A stretch of 64,000 nt of DNA from Casuarina equisetifolia. Its lineage: Eukaryota > Streptophyta > Magnoliopsida > Fagales > Casuarinaceae. The translations under genes were made by a program, and so were the position numbers. The stretch lies in NCBI GenBank assembly GCA_028551475.1, contig CM052362.1, forward strand, positions 12,426,316-12,490,315, written 5' to 3'. Below are positions 11,218-23,141 of the stretch, piece after piece (the stretch's first letter is position 1; each line of letters opens with the position of its first letter). The notes beneath the pieces were generated by a model. The model worked only from the letters and a program-made list of their open reading frames with translations. It was not told the DNA's origin and made no database searches.

Positions 11218-11367
11218 GTTGAAAACTTGATTTGCAGTCTCAGAATCATAACTGAGGCCCTCCCTGTAACGTAATAACCAGAAAAGCATGAGAACTAAAG
11301 CTGTGAGGCCAGTAAAGTGTGCAAAGTTGGTTACACGTTGGGCCTCGGACCTGTAGTATAGCTCCAT
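11218..11367 (-). pseudogene. Duplicated first exon of cytochrome b561 (orphan exon)
   Basis: A 50-codon open exon on the minus strand, homologous to exon 1 of the b561 gene (one residue shorter). It runs from Met at 11367 through TGLTALVLMLFWLLRYREG to NQVFN, then the splice donor GTAAGA. Start codon, frame and donor are intact, but exons 2-4 are absent nearby. The next matching acceptor on this strand is that of the real gene at 5413. Differences from exon 1 cluster at the N-terminus (MELYYRSEAQ against MDPYYYRNQGQ). It is either a dead copy or an alternative first exon that skips 5.8 kb to the shared exon 2; RNA data would decide. Confidence 0.8.
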
Positions 11368-12736
11368 GGTAGGTGGGGGTGATAGAAGTTAAGCTGGTGA
11401 AGATTAAAAAATCGTTTCTAGAAGTATAGTGTTCGGTGAGGTTCTTAGAGATATGTTCTCTTAGGCCTAAATAGTGAATTCATTCTTTGGATTGCTTGTT
11501 GGGTTTGGTATCTCGAATAAGGACACTTTGAGCTTTAGTAAAGCATCAAAAGGAAAAACTCACCAAGTTCTAGCCGTACCAAGGTATATATTCTCTTCCA
11601 CTCAGTGAACAAGGTTTGAGTCTTCACTGAAGATTTTGGTGTCATTTAGTTCTTGACGGCCTACACAACGTGGTTCACGAGAGATGAGGTTCACAAAGTT
11701 AGACTATGAACATGACAGCTCAAATCGTAATAGTTGTTTCTTTTTTTTTCTCCTCTTTTTTTTAAATTTCCTTAAAAGCATAGCTATTCAAGATCCGCGA
11801 AATATATTTGAAGTGAATCGAATGGGTAATTAGGAAAGCAGATCGCAAAGGGTAGGAGTCGCTTCGTAATTTGAAAATATAAAATGAAAAGAGAGGAAGT
11901 GTGAAAGAGAAACAATCAAGGAAAAAAGACTTGCATAAGCAGGTAAATGTAGTACTAGCGACTGGTGACTAAAAGTGTAATCAACTAGCTCAATAGCAAT
12001 TGAAGAGATGGGCAACCTACTTAATTGGATTGAATAGGAATGATTACTATATGACGCGCGCACCCAAACATGAATATATATATATATATATGTTGGAAAA
12101 GTAGATCCCAACAAATCGCAAATGCATGAATCTTTTCCGAAACAAAAGAAATCCAAGGAAAATTAATAATAATTTAGATAAACAACTGATAAATGTTTCA
12201 CTTACTCATAACGAAAGCTGAAGAGAATGCCAACTTTATACTATACTAAAATACTTCTATTGCTACTTTAGTACCCAGCTTAACTCTAACTTATATTAGT
12301 TGAATATGTAGACGTACGGATTCTACATGTACGTGGCTCTATGCTGGTGCATACAAGTGTGTGGAAGTCAACCATTTATAGACCTTCATTATAGCTGCAG
12401 AGCGATCAGATGATAATGTGCATATTAAGCCCAAGGACAGTGCACGTGCTTGGCCATACTTTGAGTAAAGATGAAGAGCAGCCAAGAAGGTTAGGTCGTC
12501 ATTAGAATGTTAGCCTCTCTTGTTATGGACATGTCTTGTATCAGTGTTCAATAAGAGAACCATCCAAGCTTGGCACCAAATACACCCCAAGTTATTTTGG
12601 AGAAAGAAAATAATGAACAGTAGCTACATATACAGAACATGTGGTATCTTTTGGTAAGCCGGTTACTCTCTTGGGATTCTGGGCATTCTCTTGAACAGTG
12701 GTAATCATCTCAAGCTTGAACTTTAATCGACCTAAC

Positions 12737-14595
12737 GGAAAACGAAACTCATATGGTTGCTGAAAAGCTACATAGAGAAACTCAAAAATATGAAAAACTT
12801 TGAAATTTCTATTCTTTCTTCAATGATCAATTAATTGTTAAATGGGCTTTTATAGATGAATACAAATTAGAATTTCATTTTTTTCTAATCAAGCTCAAAT
12901 AAGATTGAATTAAAAACATGGTGATTCTTAATGATGTGACATTGACTCAAATGCTAATGTGTCACTATTCACTAATACAGTCTACAAGCTAAAAGGGCGG
13001 ATTGCACCATAAGTCTGACCCAAAGAAATTCAAATCAAGATGCAAAGAGACTTTTGGTGAAAATGTCATTAAACATCCAGTTATCTAAAAAATGAGAAAT
13101 TGCAAGTTCTTCACTGAAAAGTATTTGCCAAGGAATGACATTGTTGAGTGTCAAGGTTAACAATCTATTGATAAAAAAATAGATAATAGTTTCGAATGCA
13201 AAATCTCAAAAGTAAAGATAATCTTGTTTCGACAATATGCTTGTGTTTGTGCTTGGCAAAACCATTTTAAAAAGGAGCATATGGTTGGAAATGTGTTAAT
13301 GAATGCCTTATTTAGTAAGGAATGTTTGTAAATTTGCATAGAGAAATTTAATTTTTTTTCCCTTTGATTAGATAGATTGTATTTTGCATGATAGTGTTTC
13401 TTGGTGAAAGTATGAAACATTTAAAAAAAATGATTTCAAGTGGTGAAGGAATAAAGCTGTTAAAATTTGTAATAACCATCAATAAAAAAATATTTATGAC
13501 ATTCAGACAATATCTTTTGCAAGGAAAATTTAATAAAACAAATCGGGCCAAAATAAAGTGAAAAAAAATTAGAAACTTAAACTTAGAGTCCCTCAAATTG
13601 GGGAGACAAGAGGCATGTGATAGCTTTTGTCTAAAAGAGAGTGATACAATTGCTGGACCATCCATTCAAAATACAAGAATGAGCATTTAGATAACGTCTT
13701 GAAATTACTCAGTGGGCAAAGATATGAAAAATGTGAATTTGATCTCAAGTCATCCATTCTTAAAATAAATGGTATGGCTTTTCAATAATGTTCCAGAACT
13801 CAACAGGAAAATAAGAATTTTAAAACTTGAAAATAAATAAAGTTTGTAACTAACCGAAAAGAATGATAAGAAGGCCATGGATATATGCTCTAATATAGGA
13901 GGTAGAAAATAGAGCTTGAGTAAATAAAAGAAAACCTAGATAATATGAAGGTGATGTTAAAAACAATTAACAAAAAGAAAAGATCTCATAGAGGAAGCTG
14001 GAAAAGAACCTAATGTCTATAAAAATACTGAAAAAACAAAAGGCTAGTGGCTGAAGAGATCAAAATTTAAAGAATGAACAGATCGATTTTCCTTTTTCTT
14101 TTTTTTTGAACGCATAGTTGGCTATATTTGGTAGTGATTAAGGTGGTGGACTTAATGGAGGCAGAGTTTCATTAGGTGGGCTATTTTAGATTGAGAAGGA
14201 TGAAGAGGCCGTGGAGGAGGAAGACTTTTGTCAAATGGCTCTAATATCATATAATGGAAACCGAAAGTCGTATGGTGGTTGAAAAGCAAGAATTTTGGGA
14301 TTTCTATTCTTACTTCAATGATTAATTAATGCGTTGCATAGATTTTTATAGATGAATACAGGTTTGAATTTGATTTTTTTTAATCAAACTCAAATGAGAT
14401 TGAATCAAAATTAGATAAGATTGATCTAATTTTCTGGTCCACATTTTCAGGAAGGAGACGATTGCTCTGCATTTTACAGAAGACTTGCATGCCTAGGACT
14501 AACGTGGCCCTAGGCATTGACGGCATCGCAGAAATGATGATTCTTGCTGACTTAGTGCTAACTCAAATGCTTATTTGGCACTGTCCTCTAATGCA
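12737..14595 (-). mobile_element. Decayed Ty1/copia element B (copy of element A)
   Basis: Minus strand: 5' LTR about 14595-14255, primer-site match TGATATTAGAGCC just inside, integrase remnants at about 13330-12990 (FAFETIIYFFINRL, SHF), and a shortened 3' LTR about 12979-12737. It corresponds piece by piece to element A but lacks the solo LTR, TRIM-2 and other segments. It arose by the segmental duplication, not by a separate insertion: the flanks and internal breaks match. Confidence 0.75.
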
Positions 14596-14811
14596 GCCTA
14601 GTGGAGCAAAAGGAAAGCAACACCTAGACTACTAATCTCTTTTTACAACAATACATGATGGTCTATTTCGAGATACCATAGCAAACAGTAGCTTCTCTTC
14701 ACCAGTTCACACTACCTGGAAAGTGTTTGGAGCCTTCTCTCACCACTTATGGTTTTAGTTTAAGGATGTCTCACTTTGAAAGGTCACGAGAGACCTAGGT
14801 GGGTGGAATTT

Positions 14812-15577
14812 TTTTGTTTTGTTTTCAAGAAAAAAGAAAAAGAGATATTACCCTAAAACATTTTATTAATCATACCATATATGAATAAGAAGAGCAATGC
14901 CTAAAACTAATCCTTGGAAAATAAAACTGAAAACCTACATACCAAAGAGCAATGCCTAAAACTAATCCTTGGAAAATAAAACTGAAAACCTACATACCAA
15001 GTTCTCAGCTAAAGGATACATGTTTTGAAAATGAAAATATAAAGTATCACATGTAGGCATAACCCTATTATGGCCTATAGTTTCCTAACCCAAGCTGAAC
15101 ATTTCTAAAAACTTTCTTACATGAATTGGCAAGGTACCTAATTGTTCAAAAATCCATAAGTCAAATAGATGATGGGCATGATTTGCCAATCTATCCAAAA
15201 GAGAATTTCTCTCTTTAAAGATGTGTTGAATTTTTGTGTATGAGGGCAACAAGTTAGCAGAAAGGAAAAACTCATATTTTAAGTGCCATGGAGGTTTTCA
15301 TTGATGTAGCATGCATTGCACCAAATAAAAAGAATTGGATTCAATAAGGCAGGGGAGTTTATTCATAGCATGGCATAGTTTAAGACCTATGAGTAGCTCA
15401 TGGGTCTTAATGTGAGCATTACTAACATGTCCAAACTTTGGAACAAATGCCCAAACAATACTCATATTACTATCTCTTAAGACTCCTCCTTTTGAACTAT
15501 GTCCACCAACACTAAATCCTTTACATTCAGCATAAGCTCACTTGGTGGAGGAGGTCTCCATCTAATCCTTGCTCACT
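14812..15577 (-). mobile_element. LINE-type RNase H fragment inserted in unit B
   Basis: Unit A runs straight through this point (about 11081), so this is an insertion in B. The minus strand from about 15545 to 15085 translates to GGVLRDSNMSIVWAFVPKFG, then KTHELLIGLKLCHAMN, PCLIESNSF and later RNSLLDRLANHAHHL. This is the order of the RNase H domain found at the end of plant LINE ORF2 (GGVLRDxxGxxxxAFSxxFG...AExxALLxGL...ESDS...NxxADxLAN). Stops are present, including one after the ESNSF block. A T-rich stretch (14812-14840) lies at the downstream end of the minus-strand element but is not a clean poly-A tail. No flanking duplication was found. Confidence 0.7.
14891..14998. repeat. 54-bp perfect tandem duplication
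   Basis: The 54-base unit starting AGAGCAATGCCTAAAACTAA occurs twice in a row (14891-14944 and 14945-14998), essentially without differences. It lies inside the LINE-type insertion, on the downstream side of its RNase H remnant. The identity suggests a recent replication-slippage event. Confidence 0.9.
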
Positions 15578-15680
15578 TTTTAAATCTCTTCCACACATTG
15601 ACACCAAGACATTGGATACCAATTAACATTAATTGCATGGATCACAAGAAAGCCATCCCAATGTACTAAAGCCAACCAAT

Positions 15681-16207
15681 TCTTTAATTTGCATTATTCT
15701 TTTTTCAAAAGAACTATTTAGAATGCCAACTAAATGCTAGCATAAAGGCATAGGTCAAACGTGTAGGATGGCCATTTTAAGGATACCATGCAAGAATTCT
15801 ATGTAAAGTAAGGTAAAAATGAGTACCGCAATTGGTTCAAACTTGTACGGTGGTATAATACTAATTTCAAAAACTTTGTAAGCTATAAACACATTGAGTA
15901 GTAACCCTAAGTAACACGTCATTTTCCTTTCTCAAATTAAGTCTTATACTTTCTTCAAGTAATTTGTAAAATTAATCATAGAAATGTCATATGTCAATTT
16001 TGAAATGGTTTAAGGTAGTGATCTTGTATCTTAAATGTGAAAGATAAAACCATGAATTTTCATCTACTTAGAAGAAACTAAATAAAACTGTATCAACAAT
16101 TGCTTAAAATCATAACTTTGTTTTTTGAAAACTAAACAACTAAGAAATAAACTCTATATGCTAACTAAAACTCATTCTTTTATGCCTAACAGTTAGACAA
16201 GTTTTAT
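15681..16207. other. Intergenic AT-rich DNA
   Basis: Nothing recognised. It separates the tandem duplication from copia element C. No ORF of interest and no clear repeat. Confidence 0.5.
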
Positions 16208-16506
16208 TGCTAAAAACCTAGACTTTGGTAGAAAAGGAAGGAAGAACAACAATGAAATAAGTTTGGCTTTTGTAAATTCATCCATAATCTATACAATTAC
16301 AAAGATTCAAAATAGGAAACATGTCAATGGTGAGCTACTTCTCCAAAAAGAGAGAAGCTTCTACTTGTAAAAGATGAGGGTTGATGAGGGAGCCTTTCTA
16401 ATGTGCCAGTAAACATGGAGGCACATGTTTGTGGAGTCAATGCTTGATGTGGACTTGGCATGTATATTATATGCATGTGAGGGCATGTGGGATAAGTCCT
16501 TTAACA
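16208..16506 (-). repeat. 3' LTR of copia element C
   Basis: TG...CA limits on the minus strand. Aligns along its length with 21048-21404 but with many substitutions and indels, so the element is not young. Confidence 0.75.
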
Positions 16507-16519
16507 TCCTTCACAAGTT

Positions 16520-17450
16520 GAAAGGGTAAAGAAAACCATAAGCTTGGTGAAGATGTTTGCTAGTTAATCAACAAATGAAATGAAACAAAGATGAAGTTGA
16601 TCATGGACCAAGCGTTTATGGATGAAATAGTAGTTAATCATGATATACTTGTTGTAAGTATAAAACATAGAATTGACATACAAATATAGGGTGGAAAGGT
16701 TGTCACACCATAACATGGGTGCTTATGGTGGTAAAGCACAAAAATCCTAAAGGAGATGCTCAATCCACATAAGTTCTATTGAGCTATTAGTTAGACATTT
16801 GTATACAACTTTAGTACTTGATTAGACAATAGTATGCTTTTTGCAAAAGCTACAAGATATGGGTTTATGACCAAGGAAAAGGCAAAGCCCATTGACAGAA
16901 CTGTAGTCATCATGATCTTCAGCCTAACCAGCATAGAGATGTTATGGAGCTCAATAAAAAGGCTACAGGGATTGAAAGACCTAAGTGAAGAGTGTCCACA
17001 AGGTCTGAAGCATCTGATTAAATCACTTGCCAATGAGCAATCATTAATTGGTGTAAAAGTTGACACGTAGTGTTGACCACATATGCAATATCTAGATGGG
17101 TGAAAGTAAGATACTAAAAGACACCAACAATACTACAGTAAACGTAAGGATCAGCCAGGGGTTTGCCCATTCATAGAGATAAGGGTTCATTTGTGGTGCA
17201 TAGTTTAGAGACTCCTTTGGCATCAAATATCTTGGCTTTAGTAAGAATTTCATGTGTAAATTGGCTTGATGAAAGAGAAGACTATTAAGAGTAAGTTGAA
17301 CTTTGACAATAAGGAAATAGTCAAGGGGACCTAAATCTTTAATCGCAATTTCTTGCTTCTAGGCTTTAAAGAGATTGGAAAAGGAAACCTAAGAAGAGTT
17401 TATAAGTATGATATCATCCACATAGACAAGAAGGATGATGTTATACATGG
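16520..17450 (-). pseudogene. Copia RT and RNase H remnant of element C
   Basis: The minus strand keeps the copia RT catalytic motif YVDD (within ILLVYVDDIIL, about 17448-17405) and the downstream IKDLGPLDYFL block. After a gap it has the RNase H tail with LWCDNLSTLYL, NKYIMINYYFIHKR and a D-LANIFTKLM ending about 16540. In-frame stops occur throughout. Open pieces at 16791-17066 (minus) and 16834-17070 (plus) are only chance stretches within it. Confidence 0.8.
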
Positions 17451-19075
17451 CAATGTGCAATGTCAATAATGATGTGTTTGTTACAAAGATAAGAAATCCT
17501 AAGAAGGTAAGAAAGGTGCCCAACCACTCATACCATGCACATAGGCCTAGTTAATCCTATAAAGTGAATAATAAAGTTGACACATATGAGTTAGTCATGC
17601 TAGATCAATGAATTAGTAAGGCTAGTCTATATAGATTTCTTTAGAGAGATACCAATGAAGAAAAGCATTTGAGACATTTAGTTAGCATATAAGTAGGCCT
17701 CAAGTAAAGGCCAAAACAAGAATAATGTAGATAGTGAAAGGTTTCACTACTAGGTAAAAGGTCTCTATGTAGTCAATGTTAACTTATTAATTAATACCTT
17801 TAACTACCAAACAAGGCTTATATCATTTCAAAGAGCCATTAAAGCAAAGCTTCACTTTGTAAATTCATTTGCAATAGATAGGGCAAACACCTAAGGTTGG
17901 TAGAACAAGAACCCAAGTACCATTGTTTATAAGAACATCTAGTGATAGTGTTATCTCGATGACATGTGATTTTTTGGTTATGGATTAAGCTAGGATTAAT
18001 GTTGATCGGGGGTCTACATATATGGTAGTGATGTCAAGTGGTGGTGAGGGAGAAGGAAAGGGAAAGGGAAAAGGTGGTTGTGGAGGTGGACATGGTGAAG
18101 GAGGCATCGATGATGGTAGAATTAGAAAGGGAAGGCAATTAATAAGGTAAACTATTGCCTTAAAGGCAAAGTCCTAAAAAAATGAGTAAGGATGGTTGCT
18201 TATGTCATAAGGGTAAGGCCTATTATTGACAATGTGATCATGTTTGCATTCAACTTTTATGTTTTGGAATGGTGAATAAGGATATGATATCCATTAATGA
18301 ATGCCATGTTAGGCTAAATGATTCTGTAAGGAAAAAAATGGAAATTCAATAACACCATTGCATTGTATTTCTTTTAACCTAAAGTCAATTAATTCTCAAC
18401 AAATTTGTGAAATGTGAGAAAAATGTCATAAATTTATGAAAGTACATAGCTAGTTGAAGTGAGAGAAATCATTAATGAAGCACACATAGTTTTTATTGCC
18501 ATTCAAGAAAGTTACATGAGAAAGACCCTAAATATCAAAGTAAACTACTCAAAGGAAAGTGGAAGACCTAAAATTAGTGGGTGAATTAAGAATGACAAAG
18601 ACTCTTACTAAGAACATACACCTTACAAAGGGGTAATGAAAGTAATTTAACATTTATTTACATTGAATAAAGAACAAAAATGGGTGATTCAAAAGATAGA
18701 TGGCCAAGGTGGTGATGCTAAAGTAGTAAAAAGCTAATAAGTGACATGAAAAAAGCTAACAATGTAAGGTTGGATGATGAGATGCGGTAAAGGCCTTGAT
18801 TAAGAAGGCCACAAAGTAAAGTCTATCCCATGCACAAAGATATGCCTAAAAATGAATGGCCAAGAAAAGAAAAACATAATGATTGTTAAAGGTATATTTA
18901 GACATAAATAATAGATTTTTAGTTATGGAAGAAATGACAAGTACATTGGACAAATGTATAAAAGAAAAGAGTAGATTACTAGTATGAGAGATAGGAAGAG
19001 ACACTTTATCACTCATGGTAAGCTATTAGGGCCCAGCGTATGGAGTAATACTAGATAATGCAATAGGGGAGGTTG

Positions 19076-19828
19076 TGATATGTGACAAGCTCCTGACTTT
19101 GGTTGCCAAGAGGATGCTGATGTGAACAAACCCAAAGACCAAGGTAATGGGAAAGCCCAAGTTTTGTTGATCCCAGGCCTAAACAATTGGGGCTACAATG
19201 TCCTTCATTGGATCCAATCTATATAGTCAAGGCTCATCAAGCCCATTCAACATTGACTAACATTAGATTCCAAACACACTCATTGTTGATTAGCATTGGC
19301 TGCTACTTTGACAAAAGGTGTTCCAACCAATTGTCTAATTTACTTATGGTGTTTTATTTCTTTTCTCTTTTATGTTCCCTAGCTCTCCCTATAAATAGAG
19401 GGCATGAGTTCATTTGTAGACCATAGACTTGAGAGTTGTAAGCTTGTTTGTAGAGATTTAAGAGAAACCTAAGTGTTTCATCTTTGCTTCCTTATTCTCA
19501 TTTTAGTCATTTACATTCTTGCTCTTAAATTCCATCCTTTATAGTCTTACTTTAATTTCCTCGTTCTTTCCTTTTCAACTCTTTACCTTATACAACTTTA
19601 AATTCCTTGCCATTTATATTTCCATTCTTTATATTACAATCTTTAAGATTTTGCTTCTCAATTTCCAATCAATAATATTCCCTACTATCCCGAATTACTA
19701 TTCATTATTGTTCACACCTTGTTCTTAAATTTTCAACTTTTGCTCTAAATCCTCTGAATTTCAACATTCCTTCTTATTCCTTGTTTTTAATTCTAAGCTC
19801 ACTCTTTAACCCATCACGATTCACATCA
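19076..19828 (+). repeat. Probable solo LTR nested in copia element C
   Basis: A 753-base block starting TGATATGTGACAAG and ending GATTCACATCA, whose ends are imperfect inverted repeats (TGATATGTGA / TTCACATCA). A strong TATA box CCCTATAAATAGAGGG sits at about 19388-19403 with a T/C-rich leader after it. This is LTR-like promoter structure in plus orientation, opposite to the host element. The limits are my reading; flanking bases (GGTTG / GATGC) are not a clean target duplication, and no second LTR is present. Confidence 0.55.
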
Positions 19829-21047
19829 GATGCACTAAAGGAAGATGGTAAAGGATTAGATAGGCTATATTGGGCTAGGAGTAAAGGTAGATGAATGTAA
19901 TCGGATTAGGGTGGAAGTTGGGCCTGATAGAGGTACAAGAGGAAGGGAGACATAATGAGCTTAAGGTGTATAATAAGCCTAGCTAGTGGGCTGGTAGTTT
20001 AGGTTATTGGGCAGGTTAAAGGCCAAGTTAAAATGCTTTTGATAGTTCTATACATTATGGTCATGCTAGAGGCATAAGTGGCAAAATAGCCATTCTAGCA
20101 CTTGCCACATCCTCCCTAACATAATGAGTTTGATGGTAAAGAGGAGTGGACAAAAGGTGATAATGTTGGTGATGGAATCAATAGTAATTTACTTGTGCCA
20201 AAATGGCAATAAGTTAGATGTAGTGAGTGGAAGAAGGGTTGCTTGGGGCTGAAAATAGTTAGTAAAGGTAACAAAGTTAGAGTTTGATAAAGGTGATGGA
20301 AATCAATGTAGCACTCATGGTTGACTAGAAGGATGCACAAAGCTTCATAAGAAAGGGTGTTTGTCTGCAATTAGACATTGATTGAAGTTGCAAAGGAGTT
20401 GAACTCCTTTCCTAAACTACATAATAGAGTTGTCATATACTCATTGTCAGAGATTTATTCATCAATGGTAGTTAATTGGTCAATAAGGGTTTTGGTTCAT
20501 GGAGATATTTTGTCACCCAACGATATACCTTTCATAGGGATTGGAATTAGAGCCAAAGGTAAGTTACCCTTGCATTGGATTACACCTTGTATGATTAGGA
20601 AAGGCAGTCCCATGTAGCTTTGGAGGAATGGGATTCTGTCAACTAGGTGACTATTTGATTCATGCAAGTTGCCTAAAATCCAGCTAAAGGCCATTGGATC
20701 ATGCATATGCCTTGTATTTAGGATTAAGGTGAGAGACATTGCCAACAATTGAGTCCATTTTAGGTGATGCAAGTTCATCACCTTCAATGATGGATATTAG
20801 CTAGTACAAGAAAAGAAAATGGAGGATGCACAATTTCTAGACCAAGAAATTTATGTCATAAAATTTTTCCCTAATAATCAAAGATGGGATACCAAGGGCC
20901 AAGGTCAAAGCAATAGGAGTCAAGTTAGGGTTTGGAGAGGTGGTCTAGCTTATAACATAAGAATTGGGTAAGGCCATTTTTGTTTATGGGAAGAAGGGCT
21001 TTTGTCAAAGGCGGCTCATGAATACCTCATTAAATAAGATCTACTAT

Positions 21048-21404
21048 TGAAAACCTAAACTATGCCAAAGAAGGAAGAAAGAACAACAATGAAATAATTT
21101 TGGCTTTTATATATTACTAGATAATCTTCACAATCAAAATCATTTAGCTTATGTATAAATGCGAAGAATCAAAATAAAAAACACGATTAATTACCAAAAT
21201 AATTATAAAATCCATATTGATTGAGGGTTGGTGGTGTCGGTGACAAGCTATTTCTTTGGAAAGATAGAAGCTTTTGCTTGCAAAAGATAAAAGTTGGTGT
21301 GGTAGCCTTTATAAAGTGTTAGTAGATGTGGAGGCACATGTCTACAAAGTCAATACCCAACATGGACTTGGTGTGTGAAGGCAAGTAAGATAAGTTCTTT
21401 AACA
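21048..21404 (-). repeat. 5' LTR of copia element C
   Basis: Partner of 16208-16506. On the minus strand it starts TGTTAAAGAACTTATC and ends near TTTTCA, followed by a poorly preserved primer-site region (TAGTAGATCTTA). Confidence 0.7.
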
Positions 21405-22774
21405 TTAATACCTAAGTTTAACTTGTAATCACATAAAATGGGGATAAAAGATGGATGAGTTTGCATAACTTAATAAATGAAAAAAAAAATTACATGAATT
21501 TATTTTTTAAAAGAATGATCCCCTTGTAAAGCATGCACTTTCAATAAGAGCTATTGTCATTCTCACCTATTCATTCAATCTAGGTCTTCTAATGCTTTAT
21601 AGTTAGTCCATTTTGATGTATAAGGTCATGCCTTTACAATTCTTTGAATGACAATAGATACTATGTGTATTTTATCGATGATTTTTCCCACTTTATATGG
21701 CTTTACACTTTCTCCAATTGATTTTAAATCCTTGGTGTATTTCAAGTTTTCCACAAGTTTGTGGATAATTAGTTATAGTGCAGAATATCAATAATTGAAT
21801 CTAATGACACCCTTAAGTTCCTCTCCACTATTTTCAATGTGCATCTAGGGCAATATAACATTTATTAATGAATTTCCTATCTTTACTATTCCTTCCAAAA
21901 TGGGACTACCAAAAGAAAGCATCGCCATGGTGTTAAAATAGGTTTTACTCTTTTAACCTAAGCAGCCATACCACCTCATCTCTAGGACTTTGCCTTTGAA
22001 ATAGTTGTCTTCCTCAACACCTGACTCTCATCTCCAGTCATTGCCAACATTTCCCTATATCAAGTTTATATCATAATCCTTTTAATATACTTTCTTTTGA
22101 GTATTTGGTTATGTAGTCTTTTCATATTTTTAACCCTATGCACCTTATAAACTAGCTCCTTAATCCCACACCTATATTTTTTTAAGCTACCCACCTTGTT
22201 ATCAAGGGTACCATTATTATTGCTCTAACAATCAAAGGTTCTTTATTGCAACTGATGTCATTTTTCAAAAGGAGGCTTTTTCCTATGTAACCTTATAGCT
22301 CACTTAGCCTTTAATACCTAAACCTCCTTTGATATTACCTATATTGTCCCTTACATTCCTTCCCATTCCACCAATACCATCCCCCACCCGACCTTAATTG
22401 TCTCGTGTGTTGTCTCTTTTAATTCCAAAAATACCACCTACCACCTCAAACTTAACAATGCCAGCCCTCACCTCTAAGATAACACCCAATTCTACCTAAC
22501 AATTCACTTACTTTTAGAATGGCATCATTGTTCAATGCACCCTTACTCACTAACACACTTATGCCTTAATGGTATCCACTGAACCTTACATTGAACCACA
22601 TGCTTCTCTTAAGTTGTTCAAGACCCCACCTAGCAAGATCCAACAACTATTGAATAAATTGTCCTTGTAAAGAATAAAACCTAGGCTCTGTTGAAAATTC
22701 CTTGGAATGCACCAATAAAGTCTTCCTCCAATAGCATGCCTTTAGGTTAACAAGTAATTTGGAGTCATATAATA
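21405..22774. other. Intergenic AT-rich DNA, probably old transposon remains
   Basis: No gene recognised. Short minus-strand open pieces around 21500-22000 look like worn coding DNA, but I cannot assign them. Bases 22000-22700 are pyrimidine-rich on the plus strand. Confidence 0.4.
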
Positions 22775-23141
22775 TGTTGGTGCATACCATTTGGGTGGGG
22801 GTCTAATGGGTGGCTAGCAAGCCCATGGGTGTCATTGGGTTGTTATTAAGGAATAAAGTATGCATTTTGATTATTACCTTAAGTTTTTAGCCTAGTAATT
22901 ATACCTAGAAACCTTAACAAGTTGTATCAAAGCAAGTTGCAAATTCAAATTTATGCGCTTATAGGTTTGTTGTACACACGCACTGTGTTTTGGGGGTTAA
23001 GGGAGGTGAATGATATGTAGGGGCCTAATGGGTAGCCAACAAGCTCATTAGCACTTTTGGGTCACTGTTAAAAAATAAGGTATGCATTTTGACTATTAGC
23101 TTAAGCTTTTGATTTAATGGTAGTATTCGATGATCCTAACA
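22775..23141 (+). mobile_element. TRIM-3, complete miniature LTR retrotransposon
   Basis: LTR1 is 22775-22919 (TGTTGGTGC...CCTTAACA) and LTR2 about 23016-23141 (TGTAGGGGCC...CCTAACA), sharing TATGCATTTTGA and TCTAATGGGT / CCTAATGGGT. Directly after LTR1 lies TTGTATCAAAGC, close to the Met-tRNA primer site TGGTATCAGAGC. Before LTR2 lies a purine tract GGGGGTTAAGGGAGGTGAA. The five bases TAATA flank both ends exactly (22770-22774 and 23142-23146). At 367 bp with no coding sequence this is a textbook TRIM. Confidence 0.9.

Larger units (their letters stand above)
11191..15680. repeat. Tandem segmental duplication, unit B
   Basis: Second copy of unit A, same orientation, joined to it near 11190. 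It keeps b561 exon 1, the upstream region and copia element B, and has a LINE-type insertion at about 14812-15577. It lacks the two TRIMs and the solo LTR of unit A, and its copia element is shorter. The region around the 5' LTR (A 10400-10870, B 14120-14590) is nearly identical by eye, while the two LTRs within either element differ strongly. The duplication is therefore later than the copia insertion. Confidence 0.85.
16208..21404 (-). mobile_element. Ty1/copia element C with two LTRs, degenerate
   Basis: Minus strand. The 5' LTR is about 21404-21048 (starts TGTTAAAGAACTTATC) and the 3' LTR about 16506-16208 (starts TGTTAAAGGACTTATCC). Both share AACAACAATGAAATAA and GAGGCACATGT on the plus strand. 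A CAACTTGTGAAGGA tract precedes the 3' LTR. Inside, in order, come gag remains near 20370-20300 (LSYEALCILLVNHECYID), RT near 17450-17200 (ILLVYVDDIILINSS, then IKDLGPLDYFL) and RNase H near 16770-16520 (PMLWCDNLSTLYL, FTKLM). Many stops and frameshifts make it inactive. A solo LTR of another type sits inside at 19076-19828. Flanking bases TTTAT and TTAAT are not an exact target duplication. Confidence 0.85.

Noticed and set aside
16791-17070. Opposing 91- and 78-codon ORFs
   Set aside because: Both fall within decayed copia pol; only the minus-strand context makes sense, and it is broken.
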